A stretch of DNA of 14,405 nt from Oscillospiraceae bacterium. GTDB lineage: Bacteria; Bacillota; Clostridia; Oscillospirales; Oscillospiraceae. Below, one piece after another: positions 5,461 through 13,713 of the stretch (positions within the stretch are counted from its first letter, which is position 1; the number at the start of each line of letters is the position of its first letter). A model generated the notes under the pieces. It was given only the letters and a program-made list of their open reading frames with translations, searched no databases and was not told the DNA's origin. The DNA is taken from NCBI GenBank assembly GCA_024404215.1, contig JAKSQI010000022.1, forward strand, positions 1 through 14,405, read 5' to 3'. The position numbers were made by a program, and so were the translations under genes.

Positions 5461-6783
5461 ATGAAGCTGAATACCAAGCGCACCCTTTGGGTGGGTCTTG
5501 CCTTTATGTCCATTTGCGCGTTCTGGCAGGTGTATGACAGCATTGTACCTTTGATACTAAAGAATACCTTTAATTTAAATGACAGCCTGTCGGGGGTCAT
5601 CATGGCTATGGATAATGTTTTGGCCATACTTTTGCTGCCCTTATTCGGGGCATTGTCGGACCGAACCAATACCAGAATCGGACGGCGTATGCCCTATATT
5701 CTGGCAGGTACAGCCTGTGCCTGTGTGTTTGCTGTTCTGGCTCCTATTGCCAATCAGGTTCGTTCTCTGGCTCTGTTTGTGGTTGCCATTGGTGGCTGTC
5801 TGCTGTCCATGGCGATTTACCGCAGTCCGGCAGTGGCCCTGATGCCGGATGTTACCCCTAAGCCCCTGCGGAGCAAGGCCAATGCGGTGATTAACCTAAC
5901 GGGAACACTGGGTGGCATTCTGATGCTGGCGGCCATTGCTCTTCTGGTTCCCGCTGGGGAGAATCCCAGCTACATGGTTCTCTATCTATTCATGATTGCC
6001 TTTATGGTGCTTTGCATTGCCTTGCTGTATGTTAAGGTGAAGGAACCGTCCCTGGTTGTTTTGGCGGAAGAAGAATCCAAAGCCATGGGCATGGTGGATG
6101 AACCGGAGAAGTCTGCCGATGAGAATGCAGGGGTTCGTATGCCGCGGGAGGTTCGGCGTAGTTTTCTTTTTATGCTCGCCAGTATCTTTTTGTGGTTCAT
6201 GGGTTATAACGCCATCACTACGGCCTTCTCCAAATACGCTAATGTACACTGGGGGCTGCAGGGAGGCAGCTTTGCCTATACCCTAATTATTGCCCAAGCG
6301 GCTGCAGTCGTTGCCTATATTCCGGTTGGCATATTGGCTACTCGGTTTGGACGGAAGAAAACCATCCTGTGTGGTGTTGCGCTGCTGGCGATTGCTTTTG
6401 GCAGCTGTGTTTTCTTTAAAACCTTTGGCGGTATTATTTTCTTTTTCTTCATTCTGGCTGGTTTCGGCTGGGCGGCCATTAATGTAAACAGCTTCCCCAT
6501 GATTGTGGAAATGAGCCGTGGGGCCGATGTTGGCCGTTACACCGGCTACTACTATACTGCCAGCCAGGCTGCCCAAATTATTACTCCCATTCTCAGTGGC
6601 GCGGTGCTGGAGTATGGTTATTTGCTGATTAATAGAGCAAACCCTGATGCCGGCTATGTGCTGCTCTTCCCCTATGGTGCCTTTTTTGTGGCACTCAGCT
6701 TTGTGACTATGCTCTTCGTCCGCCATGGGGACAGCAAGGCAGAAGCCAAGTATGGGCTGGAAAACTTTGATATTGATGATTAA
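5461..6783 (+). CDS. Major facilitator superfamily transporter, probable sugar/cation symporter type
   Basis: This 440-residue polytopic membrane protein has about twelve hydrophobic segments in two bundles, separated by a charged cytoplasmic loop at about 192-234. The loop between segments 2 and 3 carries the MFS signature GALSDRTNTRIGRR (63-76), close to the form found in the sucrose/GPH-like group (DRxxTRxGRR). The substrate is not evident; a sugar or glycoside is the usual guess for this signature. ATG 5461 is chosen over the in-frame GTG at 5452 because AAGGAG (5447-5452) lies eight bases before the ATG and overlaps the GTG. It is the first gene of a likely operon with the DUF218 gene, whose start overlaps its stop codon, and the flavodoxin-fold oxidoreductase. 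It diverges from GDPD. No key motif is missing. Confidence 0.88.
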   Translation: MKLNTKRTLWVGLAFMSICAFWQVYDSIVPLILKNTFNLNDSLSGVIMAMDNVLAILLLPLFGALSDRTNTRIGRRMPYILAGTACACVFAVLAPIANQVRSLALFVVAIGGCLLSMAIYRSPAVALMPDVTPKPLRSKANAVINLTGTLGGILMLAAIALLVPAGENPSYMVLYLFMIAFMVLCIALLYVKVKEPSLVVLAEEESKAMGMVDEPEKSADENAGVRMPREVRRSFLFMLASIFLWFMGYNAITTAFSKYANVHWGLQGGSFAYTLIIAQAAAVVAYIPVGILATRFGRKKTILCGVALLAIAFGSCVFFKTFGGIIFFFFILAGFGWAAINVNSFPMIVEMSRGADVGRYTGYYYTASQAAQIITPILSGAVLEYGYLLINRANPDAGYVLLFPYGAFFVALSFVTMLFVRHGDSKAEAKYGLENFDIDD

Positions 6784-7414
6784 GACCGTGATAAAAGTGA
6801 TAATAGAAATCCTGCTTCTTTTGGGGGTGGCACTGGCCATTGCCTGCCTGCTGATCAGCCGAACCATGATTCAAAGTGCTGAAGGGCGAATTCTGCAGGA
6901 TGCGGGGGAGTTGTCTGGTTATGACGGTATCCTTGTACTGGGGGCCGGAGTGTATCCGGATGGAAGCCCAACTCCCATGCTCACCTATCGGGTGGAAACC
7001 GGCATTGACCTGCAGAAAAAAGGCGCAGCCACCCGTCTGCTGATGAGCGGGGATAGTGAAAAACCGGATTATGACGAAACAAGCACCATGGTTAGGCTTG
7101 CACGAAATGCAGGAATTCCGGAGAACGAGATTCTGCAGGATGTCTACGGCCTTTGCACCTATGACAGCATTTGGCGTGCAAAGGAGCTTTATGGAATGAA
7201 GCAGGTGATATTGGTTACCCAGCGCTATCATCTTTACCGGGCCCTCTACTATGCGGACCGGTTGGGGATAGAGGCTGTTGGTGTTCCTGCTGAAGATCGA
7301 ATGGACTTAGGCCAGCTTTACCGAGAGGTACGGGAGCTTTTGGCTCGTGTCAAAGCGCTGATCTGGTGTCAAAACCTGCCGGAGCCGGCCCACACCGAAA
7401 CTGCTGATAAATGA
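6776..7414 (+). CDS. DUF218 (YdcF/SanA-like) membrane protein
   Basis: This protein of 212 residues has one N-terminal membrane segment (about 5-27) followed by a DUF218 domain. Family features are YDGILVLGAGV and the following PTPMLTYRVETG region (about 49-76), SGDSEKPDYDE, the YGLCTYDSIWRAKE block, and VTQRYHLYRALYYADRLG near the end. Members such as SanA and YdcF are linked to envelope integrity, but no reaction is established for most; YdcF has been reported to bind S-adenosylmethionine. ATG 6776 overlaps the MFS stop by eight bases, which suggests translational coupling. There is no good ribosome binding site in front of it, and ATG 6752 is a possible alternative start. The next gene follows after 27 bases. 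Family call good, function unknown. Confidence 0.82.
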   Translation: MIKTVIKVIIEILLLLGVALAIACLLISRTMIQSAEGRILQDAGELSGYDGILVLGAGVYPDGSPTPMLTYRVETGIDLQKKGAATRLLMSGDSEKPDYDETSTMVRLARNAGIPENEILQDVYGLCTYDSIWRAKELYGMKQVILVTQRYHLYRALYYADRLGIEAVGVPAEDRMDLGQLYREVRELLARVKALIWCQNLPEPAHTETADK

Positions 7415-7441
7415 AAGACTGAACATAAAGGAGAATAGAAT

Positions 7442-8077
7442 ATGAAAGCAATTGCTGTAAACGGAAGCCCCCGTAAAGGGTGGAATACCCATCAAGCCCT
7501 GGAAAAGGCTCTTGAGGGCGCGGCTGCTGCCGGCTGTGAGACCCAGATGTATCATTTGATTGACATGAACTATAAGGGATGCATTGGCTGCTGTGGTTGT
7601 AAACGTATTGGGAATCCTAACTTCGGAAAATGCAACCTGAAGGATGAACTGACCCCCCTGCTGGAGGATATCGCCACGGCTGATGTGCTTCTGGTAGGCT
7701 CTCCCCTGTATCTTGGGGATGTAACCGGCATGGTACGAAATTTCTTGGAGCGCCTGGCCTTCCAGTATCTAAGCTATGATAACAAGCCAGGCTACTTTAC
7801 CGGTAAGGTTAACTGTGGCGTTATCTATACCATGAACTGCCCGGAGCAGTTCGCCGAGTGCCAGCAGTATGCTTATGAAAACAACTGCAATCTGCTTCGC
7901 CAGCTGAAGGGAAAAACGGAATGGATGATGGTCAACGAGACCTGGCAGTGGGAGGATTATTCCAAGTATGCATCCGGCATGTTTGATGTGCCGGCCAAGC
8001 GCAAGCGCCGGGAAGAGGTTTGGCCGCTGGATTTGCAGCGCTGTTTTGATTTTGGCAAAAGCCTGACACAGGATTAA
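7442..8077 (+). CDS. Flavodoxin-fold NAD(P)H-dependent oxidoreductase (iron-sulfur flavoprotein-like)
   Basis: This 211-residue protein is of the FMN reductase / iron-sulfur flavoprotein group. The FMN phosphate loop is GSPRKGWNT at 8-16. A Cys motif follows at C47-x2-C50-x2-C53-x10-C64 (with a further C51), matching the place of the [4Fe-4S] motif in Isf-type proteins but with a longer last gap. The block LLVGSPLYLGDVTGMVRNFLER is the usual second FMN-contact and dimer region. The expected role is electron transfer, or reduction of quinones, flavins or nitro compounds; the physiological substrate is unknown. AAAGGAG lies eight bases before ATG 7442. It is the last gene of the MFS-DUF218 operon and is closed by the terminator at 8082-8109. 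The C-terminal third is basic and then ends with DFGKSLTQD. Confidence 0.85.
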   Translation: MKAIAVNGSPRKGWNTHQALEKALEGAAAAGCETQMYHLIDMNYKGCIGCCGCKRIGNPNFGKCNLKDELTPLLEDIATADVLLVGSPLYLGDVTGMVRNFLERLAFQYLSYDNKPGYFTGKVNCGVIYTMNCPEQFAECQQYAYENNCNLLRQLKGKTEWMMVNETWQWEDYSKYASGMFDVPAKRKRREEVWPLDLQRCFDFGKSLTQD

Positions 8078-8081
8078 TGGG

Positions 8082-8109
8082 AACGCAGGGGATTTTGCCC
8101 CTGCGTTTT
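8082..8109 (+). terminator. Rho-independent terminator of the MFS-DUF218-oxidoreductase operon
   Basis: A perfect 10-base stem (8082-8091 with 8098-8107, core CGCAGGGG) closes a six-base ATTTTG loop and runs into TTTT. It starts four bases after the stop codon of the oxidoreductase gene. Confidence 0.85.
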
Positions 8110-8114
8110 CCGTG

Positions 8115-8143
8115 TTGTGGCACATTTGAAACTGTGCTATAAT
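8115..8143 (+). promoter_or_regulatory. mutS promoter with extended -10
   Basis: A perfect TATAAT (8138-8143) is preceded by TGC, an extended -10, with TTGTGG (8115-8120, 3 of 6) 17 bases upstream. The predicted start is near 8150, and AAGAGG (8163-8168) lies nine bases before the ATG at 8178. Confidence 0.7.
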
Positions 8144-8177
8144 AAATTGTTATTCTGATGAAAAGAGGCACCCTAAT

Positions 8178-10787
8178 ATGGCTGAGCTGACCCCCATGAT
8201 GAAGCAGTATCTGGAGATTAAAGAAAAGAATCCGGATTGCCTGCTCTTTTTCCGCCTTGGTGACTTTTACGAAATGTTCAATGAGGATGCAAGAATTGCA
8301 TCCCGGGAACTGGATTTGGTTCTAACTACTCGTGACCGCAGCAAGGAAAACCCAGATGACCGCACCCCCATGTGCGGGGTTCCGTTCCATTCCTGTGAGA
8401 GCTATATTGCCCGCCTAATTGCAAAGGGATATAAGGTTGCCATCTGCGAGCAGATGGAGGATCCGGCCTTGGCCAAGGGGCTTGTAGAACGGGATATTAT
8501 TCGTATTGTTACCCCCGGTACACTGATGGAGAGCAGTATGCTGGAGGAAGGACGCAGCAATTATTTGGCAGCGGTTTGTACTGCCGGACACCAGGCGGCC
8601 ATTTGCTTTGCAGAACTGAGCACCGGTGAAATGTCTGTCACGCTCTTCCCCGGGGCCGACCTGAATCATATGGTGAATGAGCTCAGTGCTTACATGCCGG
8701 CAGAAGCGGTACTGGATGAGGAGAGCGGCCGGAATCAGCCACTGGGGGCCTTTTTAAAGGAACGTCTGGAATGCCTCACCCAAACCATGCCCTGTCTGTT
8801 TGAAGAGGGTACTTGCCGGGAAACACTTTGCCGTCATTTTGGCGTTGCTCTTCCGGAGGAGCTTTCTCCTGACCTGGATGAGTCAGCGGTTATGGCAGCC
8901 GGCGGCTTGCTCCGTTACATGGAAGAAACTCAGAAAACGGATTTGAGCCATATCAGCCGGCTCCGCATCAATGCCGGCAGTGATTGCATGGAGCTGGATC
9001 TACAGACGGTTCGCAGCCTTGAATTAATTGCCTCCAACCGCACGCAGGAAAAGCGGGGGAGCCTGCTCTGGGTGTTGGACCACACGAAAACAGCCATGGG
9101 AAGACGCCTGCTGCGGAGTTGGGTCATGCGGCCGCTGCTGAGCCCTGTACAGATTACCCGTCGCCTGTCGGCGGTGGATGAGCTGTATCAGGATGCGGTT
9201 TGTCGAGGTGAAATGACTGAACAGCTGCGCCGTATTGGAGACATGGAGCGTCTGATTGGTAAAATTGTATATGGAACGGCAAACGGAAGGGATTTAAGGG
9301 CACTGTGGGGTTCCCTGCTTAGCCTTCCGGAGCTTCAGCGCCTGCTGGCAGACAAAAGCAGCGGGATGCTCAAGGAGTTGAAGGATTTGGACCTCCTGGA
9401 GGACATCCGGGAGTTGATTGATCGATCAATTTGTGAGGAGCCGCCTTTTTCCGTTCGGGAAGCAGGATTTATCCGAGTCGGTTATGATAGTCAGGTGGAC
9501 TATCTTCGGGGTCTGCTGACTAACAGCAACGATGCCTTGACGGCCATAGAAACCAAGGAACGGGAACGGACTGGGAAGAAACTGAAAATCGGTTATAACC
9601 GTGTGTTTGGATACTACATTGAGATTCCACGTAGCATGTCTGAGGACGTGCCGGAGGATTATGTCCGAAAACAGACCTTAACCAACTGCGAGCGCTTTAT
9701 TACCGGGGAATTGAAAAACTTAGAGACGGAGCTTCTCAATGCCCGAGACAGTCTCGCCGATTTGGAGTATCGGCTGTTTACGGAAATCCGGGAACAGTTG
9801 GCGGCTCAGGTGCTGCGGGTACAAGCTACTGCGGCTAAGGTTGCCGCCATGGATGTGCTCTGCTCTTTGGCTGAGACAGCTGCAAAAAACAATTATTGCA
9901 GGCCGGAAATCGATTTGTCCGGAATTTTGGATATTCGCGATGGCCGTCACCCGGTGGTTGAGGTGATGCAGAAGGATACTCTGTTTGTTCCCAATGATAC
10001 CATGCTAAATCGTGCAGGGGATCGGGCTGCCCTCATAACCGGTCCTAACATGGCTGGTAAAAGCACCTATATGCGGCAAACTGCCTTGATTACGCTGATG
10101 GCTCAGATTGGTTCCTTCGTTCCGGCTCGTTCGGCCCATATCGGAATTGCGGACCGGGTTTTCACCCGCATTGGGGCTTCGGACGATTTGTCTGCCGGCA
10201 TGAGCACCTTCATGGTTGAGATGACAGAGGTAGCGGATATCCTAAAGCATGCAACAGCCTCCAGTCTTTTGATTTTGGATGAAATCGGCCGCGGAACCTC
10301 AACCTATGACGGTATGGCCATAGCCAAGGCCGTACTGGAGTACTGTGCGGACAAGAAAACGCTGGGTGCACGAACCATGTTTGCCACTCATTATCACGAA
10401 CTCACAGCCATGGAAACGGAAGGGTCAGGAATTCGTAATTACAGCATTACGGCAAAAAAGAAAGGCAAGGATGTTATTTTCCTGCGTAAAATTGTGCCGG
10501 GCGGAGCGGACGACAGCTATGGTATTGAAGTAGCAGGACTGGCCGGCGTTCCGGATAGTGTGGTACGAAGGGCGAAGGCGGTATTGAAAGAACTGGAGGA
10601 AGAAATCGGTGTGCCCATACCCCCTAAGCGCAGTGGGGAAGTTCAAGAAAACCAGCTGTCCTTCCTGGATATGGGTGGTAATGAATTGGCAGAGATACTG
10701 CGTAGCACGGATTTAAATACCCTGACTCCAATTGAGGCTTTGAACCTTTTATATACCATGAAAAAGAAGGTGTCGGATGAAAACTGA
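8178..10787 (+). CDS. mutS: DNA mismatch repair protein MutS
   Basis: This 869-residue MutS1 binds mismatches and small loops in newly copied DNA and starts repair as an ATP-driven sliding clamp. The mismatch-reading motif is GDFYEMF, with F30 and E32 as the wedge Phe and its Glu partner. The connector, lever and clamp regions fill about 130-560. The ATPase has Walker A GPNMAGKST (622-630), then the TRIGASDDLSAGMSTF segment, Walker B ILDEIGRGTST with D701 and E702, and the THYHEL switch with H738. Length and motif order are normal for MutS1, not MutS2 (no Smr domain). The gene has its own promoter and overlaps the next gene by 11 bases. No mutL is in the window, although the two are often adjacent in related genomes. 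Confidence 0.98.
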   Translation: MAELTPMMKQYLEIKEKNPDCLLFFRLGDFYEMFNEDARIASRELDLVLTTRDRSKENPDDRTPMCGVPFHSCESYIARLIAKGYKVAICEQMEDPALAKGLVERDIIRIVTPGTLMESSMLEEGRSNYLAAVCTAGHQAAICFAELSTGEMSVTLFPGADLNHMVNELSAYMPAEAVLDEESGRNQPLGAFLKERLECLTQTMPCLFEEGTCRETLCRHFGVALPEELSPDLDESAVMAAGGLLRYMEETQKTDLSHISRLRINAGSDCMELDLQTVRSLELIASNRTQEKRGSLLWVLDHTKTAMGRRLLRSWVMRPLLSPVQITRRLSAVDELYQDAVCRGEMTEQLRRIGDMERLIGKIVYGTANGRDLRALWGSLLSLPELQRLLADKSSGMLKELKDLDLLEDIRELIDRSICEEPPFSVREAGFIRVGYDSQVDYLRGLLTNSNDALTAIETKERERTGKKLKIGYNRVFGYYIEIPRSMSEDVPEDYVRKQTLTNCERFITGELKNLETELLNARDSLADLEYRLFTEIREQLAAQVLRVQATAAKVAAMDVLCSLAETAAKNNYCRPEIDLSGILDIRDGRHPVVEVMQKDTLFVPNDTMLNRAGDRAALITGPNMAGKSTYMRQTALITLMAQIGSFVPARSAHIGIADRVFTRIGASDDLSAGMSTFMVEMTEVADILKHATASSLLILDEIGRGTSTYDGMAIAKAVLEYCADKKTLGARTMFATHYHELTAMETEGSGIRNYSITAKKKGKDVIFLRKIVPGGADDSYGIEVAGLAGVPDSVVRRAKAVLKELEEEIGVPIPPKRSGEVQENQLSFLDMGGNELAEILRSTDLNTLTPIEALNLLYTMKKKVSDEN

Positions 10788-11484
10788 GGCGTTTACCTGC
10801 ACCATGAAAAGAGGCGAGCGAATCCTTGGCCTGCTTTATATTTTCGTTCATGCAGTAGGAATTCCACGCCTGATGGGACTTTTGGTTGCCAAAGGAATTT
10901 TGAATGTCGATATGGTTTGGCTGGAATTTATCCAATATGCTTTTGGCTTGACGATTGCGTTGGTGTTCATGCATCGTTTTTTGCGGCAATCCTTTCATGC
11001 GGCATTGGATAATATTCCCGGCTTTATCCTGACTCTGTTGCTTGGATTTGGCCTCTACTGGATTTTATCACTGCTGGTAAATGGTGGCCTTCTGCTTATA
11101 TTGGGCGAGGACAATATGCTGAATCCAAACAACGAAGCGGTTCAAGTGATTGCAAAGCAGAATTTTGGGGTTACTAAGGCGACTGCTGTTTTACTGGCAC
11201 CTATTTTGGAGGAAACTCTTTTTCGAGGGGCTTTGTTTGGCGGATTGAGAGAGAAAAACCGGCTGCTTGCTTATTTGGTAACGATTGCAATATTTGCCTT
11301 CTATCACCTGTGGAGTTGGTTTGTGGCGGATTATAGTCCTTTGCTGTGGGCTTATCTCCTGCAGTATGTGCCGGCAACACTGGTATTATGCTGGATGTAT
11401 GAAAAAAGCAGAAGTATTTGGTGTCCAATACTTCTGCATATGGCTATCAATCTGATTGCGGTTCAAGCCCAAAAACTGCTGTGA
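10777..11484 (+). CDS. CPBP family intramembrane metalloprotease (Abi domain)
   Basis: This 235-residue membrane protein has several hydrophobic segments. The CPBP/Rce1-like active-site motifs are complete: EETLFR at 145-150 (EExxxR), a His at 177 in FYHLW, and HMAIN at 221-225 (HxxxN). Members cleave membrane-embedded or prenylated substrates; in bacteria some act in bacteriocin immunity or processing, but the substrate here is unknown. ATG 10777 lies inside mutS, 11 bases before its end, with AGAAGG (10765-10770) six bases upstream, so the two genes are probably co-transcribed and translationally coupled. No bacteriocin gene lies nearby. Its stop codon is only three bases before the -35 box of prfB. 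Confidence 0.9.
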   Translation: MKTEAFTCTMKRGERILGLLYIFVHAVGIPRLMGLLVAKGILNVDMVWLEFIQYAFGLTIALVFMHRFLRQSFHAALDNIPGFILTLLLGFGLYWILSLLVNGGLLLILGEDNMLNPNNEAVQVIAKQNFGVTKATAVLLAPILEETLFRGALFGGLREKNRLLAYLVTIAIFAFYHLWSWFVADYSPLLWAYLLQYVPATLVLCWMYEKSRSIWCPILLHMAINLIAVQAQKLL

Positions 11485-11487
11485 AGC

Positions 11488-11516
11488 TTTACAGACCCGG
11501 GCTTTTCGTTTATAAT
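11488..11516 (+). promoter_or_regulatory. prfB promoter
   Basis: TTTACA (11488-11493, 5 of 6) is followed after 17 bases by a perfect TATAAT (11511-11516). The start is near 11523. The leader of about 46 bases holds a short hairpin (GGCAG at 11540-11544 with CTGCC at 11549-11553) before the ribosome binding site GGAGG (11559-11563). Confidence 0.75.
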
Positions 11517-11568
11517 ACTACAGATAATGGAGTGATAGCGGCAGCCGTCTGCCCTTACGGAGGATAAC

Positions 11569-12681
11569 ATGATTGAGTTTGAAGAGTACAGAATTAAGAT
11601 TAACAACTGCAAACAGCAGTTGTCGGATTTGGGTGAGGCTTTAAAGCTGGAGGCTGCCCATAAAGAAATTGATGAGTTGGAAGAGCAGTCGGCTCAGGAT
11701 GGCTTTTGGAACGATCCGGATAAATCCCAGAAGGTTATGCAGCGAATCAATCAGCTCAAGAGTAAGTGCCAAAAGTATGATAAGCTGCTGGCCAGCCGAG
11801 ATGATATGTTGGCTCTGTGCGAAATGGCCCTGGAAGAGGACGATGCCAGCATGTTGCCGGAGCTCCAGGAAGAGTTTGATGCCTTTGAGAAGGAACTGGA
11901 GGCTATGCGCCTGTCCACCCTGCTTACCGGCGAGTATGATGCCAACAATGCCATCCTGACCTTCCATGCCGGTGCCGGCGGAACGGAGGCCCAGGACTGG
12001 ACGCAGATGCTTTACCGTATGTACAACATGTGGGCTGACCGCCATGGCTATAAGGTAACTCTTATGGATTGGCAGGATGGCGACGAAGCGGGCGTGAAGT
12101 CCGCCACCATTAAGGTGGACGGTGAGAATGCTTATGGATTCTTGAAAAGTGAGTCCGGTGTGCACCGCTTGGTACGTGTTTCCCCCTTTGACAGCTCAGG
12201 CCGCCGCCATACCAGCTTCTCTGCCCTTGAGGTTATGCCGGAAATTGAGGATGCCGGTGAGGTTGAGCTCCGCGATGATGATATTAAAATGGATGTATTC
12301 CGTTCCTCTGGTGCAGGCGGTCAGAAGGTTAACAAGACCTCATCTGCCGTTCGCTTGACTCATATTCCTACGGGTATTGTTGTATCCAGCCAGGTTGAGC
12401 GAAGCCATTTCCAGAATCTGGAAAACTGTAAGCAGATGCTGCGGGCCCGCTTGGCAGAAATTAAGGAGAGGGAACATCTGGAGCGCATTGAGGACATCAA
12501 GGGTGTTCAAATGAAAATTGAATGGGGCAGCCAGATTCGTTCTTACGTTTTCATGCCCTACACCCTGGCAAAGGATACTCGGACTGGTTATGAAAACGGT
12601 AACATCCAGAATGTTATGGATGGCGATCTGGATGGTTTTATCAATGCCTACCTGAGCATGAAAGCCGGCGAAACGGCCTAA
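11569..12681 (+). CDS. prfB: Peptide chain release factor 2, no programmed frameshift
   Basis: This 370-residue class I release factor reads UGA and UAA stop codons and triggers release of the peptide on the ribosome. The SPF anticodon-like tripeptide is at 205-207, which separates it from RF1. The GGQ motif that enters the peptidyl transferase centre is at 250-252, within SSGAGGQKVNKT. These positions equal those I recall for E. coli RF2. The N-terminal third is a helical, charged domain. Most bacterial prfB genes carry an in-frame UGA at about codon 26 with a CUUUGA slippery site, so that RF2 level controls its own synthesis by +1 frameshifting. Here codons 25-26 are TTA AAG and the gene is one uninterrupted frame from ATG 11569. 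Its stop codon is TAA. It is a single-gene unit with its own promoter and terminator. Confidence 0.98.
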   Translation: MIEFEEYRIKINNCKQQLSDLGEALKLEAAHKEIDELEEQSAQDGFWNDPDKSQKVMQRINQLKSKCQKYDKLLASRDDMLALCEMALEEDDASMLPELQEEFDAFEKELEAMRLSTLLTGEYDANNAILTFHAGAGGTEAQDWTQMLYRMYNMWADRHGYKVTLMDWQDGDEAGVKSATIKVDGENAYGFLKSESGVHRLVRVSPFDSSGRRHTSFSALEVMPEIEDAGEVELRDDDIKMDVFRSSGAGGQKVNKTSSAVRLTHIPTGIVVSSQVERSHFQNLENCKQMLRARLAEIKEREHLERIEDIKGVQMKIEWGSQIRSYVFMPYTLAKDTRTGYENGNIQNVMDGDLDGFINAYLSMKAGETA

Positions 12682-12691
12682 AACGAAATAC

Positions 12692-12723
12692 GTAAAAACC
12701 CTGCTGCCAGGCAGGGTTTTTAC
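12692..12723. terminator. Terminator after prfB
   Basis: A perfect 13-base stem (12692-12704 with 12711-12723) closes a TGCCAG loop. Its G+C core is CCCTGC, with A and T runs on the two sides, so it could act on both strands. It begins 10 bases after the prfB stop. Confidence 0.9.
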
Positions 12724-12752
12724 TGCAGTGTGGGCAAAGACCGGAAAAGCCG

Positions 12753-12781
12753 TTGTGCGGAAGATAAGAAAATGCTAGATT
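12753..12781 (+). promoter_or_regulatory. Probable promoter of the fumarase alpha gene
   Basis: TTGTGC (12753-12758, weak -35) is followed after 17 bases by TAGATT (12776-12781, 4 of 6), preceded by TGC as in an extended -10. The predicted start is near 12788, so the leader is only about 19 bases and contains AGGAGG. Confidence 0.45.
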
Positions 12782-12806
12782 AACAGAAAGAACAGGAGGA
12801 ATGAAC

Positions 12807-13649
12807 ATGAGAGAAATATCCTGCCGCGAAATTGCAAAAGCCATAGAAGAACTCTGTATCCGTGCCGCCGTTTGGCTGCCTGCCGATGTTGCCATGCAGC
12901 TGGAATGCGCTTCTGAATCAGAATGGAACGAAGCCGGACGGGCAGCCTTGAATGATATTGTTGAAAATTACCGTTATGCAGCAGAAAAGAATATCCCTAT
13001 CTGTCAGGACACCGGCATGGCAGTTGTGTTTGCAGAAATCGGTCAGGAGGTACACATCACCGATGGATGCTTTGAGGATGCCATCAACGAAGGTGTTGGC
13101 AAGGGCTATGTCAATGGCTATCTTCGTAAATCCGTAGTCGAAGACCCCCTGCGACGGGTGAATACCAACGATAATACACCGGCAGTTATTCATACCCGCC
13201 TGGTTCCGGGGGATAAGCTGAAGCTGATGGTGGCCCCCAAGGGCTTTGGCAGTGAGAACATGAGTCGTATGAAAATGTTCCTGCCCAGCTGCACCCAGCA
13301 GCAAATTGTGGACTTCGTTGCTGAAAGTGTTACAGTGGCCGGTGCCCGGCCCTGTCCGCCGGTAATTATAGGCGTTGGCTTGGGCGGAACGGTGGAAAAG
13401 GCCGCTCTGCTTGCCAAGCAGGCCCTTTGCCGCCCCATAGATACCCGCAATTCGGATGACTTTTATGCAGACATGGAAGCCAAGTGCCTTCAGGCGGTCA
13501 ATGCTTCCGGCATCGGTGCCCAGGGCTTCGGCGGCGAAACTACAGCGCTGGCGGTGAACATTGAAGTATACCCCACCCACATTGCCGGTCTTCCTTGTGT
13601 GGTAAACATGGGGTGTCATGCTACCCGGCATGCATCTTGTGAATTGTGA
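12807..13649 (+). CDS. Class I fumarate hydratase, alpha subunit
   Basis: This 280-residue catalytic subunit is of the iron-sulfur (class I) fumarase/tartrate dehydratase family, which interconverts fumarate and malate. The three cluster cysteines are C66 in PICQDTG, C183 in RPCPPVI and C270 in MGCHATRH. Other family blocks are AINEGVGKGY, NTNDNTPAVIH, PKGFGSENMSRMKM and GVGLGGTVEKA. ATG 12807 is chosen because AGGAGG (12794-12799) lies seven bases before it but only one base before the in-frame ATG at 12801. In two-subunit enzymes the beta subunit, which supplies the rest of the active site, normally follows at once. Here hpf follows instead and no beta-type sequence is seen in the window. 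Related tartrate or mesaconate hydratases have the same alpha fold, so the substrate is probable rather than certain. No clear terminator follows. Confidence 0.9.
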   Translation: MREISCREIAKAIEELCIRAAVWLPADVAMQLECASESEWNEAGRAALNDIVENYRYAAEKNIPICQDTGMAVVFAEIGQEVHITDGCFEDAINEGVGKGYVNGYLRKSVVEDPLRRVNTNDNTPAVIHTRLVPGDKLKLMVAPKGFGSENMSRMKMFLPSCTQQQIVDFVAESVTVAGARPCPPVIIGVGLGGTVEKAALLAKQALCRPIDTRNSDDFYADMEAKCLQAVNASGIGAQGFGGETTALAVNIEVYPTHIAGLPCVVNMGCHATRHASCEL

Positions 13650-13713
13650 CGAAAGTATTTGTGTAAAGTGGACAACAATCGGTAAAACGGCTTTTCTTTC
13701 TTGTGCGCGGTGC

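Noticed and set aside
6283..6867. 194-codon open frame on the minus strand opposite the MFS and DUF218 genes
   Set aside because: It spans the junction of two real plus-strand genes and reads as low-complexity antisense translation.
10777..11484. Abortive-infection or bacteriocin-immunity system around the CPBP (Abi) gene
   Set aside because: There is no bacteriocin precursor, ABC exporter, toxin or defence gene nearby; the neighbours are mutS and prfB, so the Abi domain name alone is not evidence.
11569..11652. Relic of a prfB frameshift site at GAGGCTTTAAAG
   Set aside because: CTTTAA is out of the reading frame, and shifting from it would not give the frame in use, so it is not a real remnant.
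12918..13631. 237-codon open frame on the minus strand opposite the fumarase alpha gene
   Set aside because: The protein has no recognisable motif and the plus-strand gene is certain; a mirror of coding bias.
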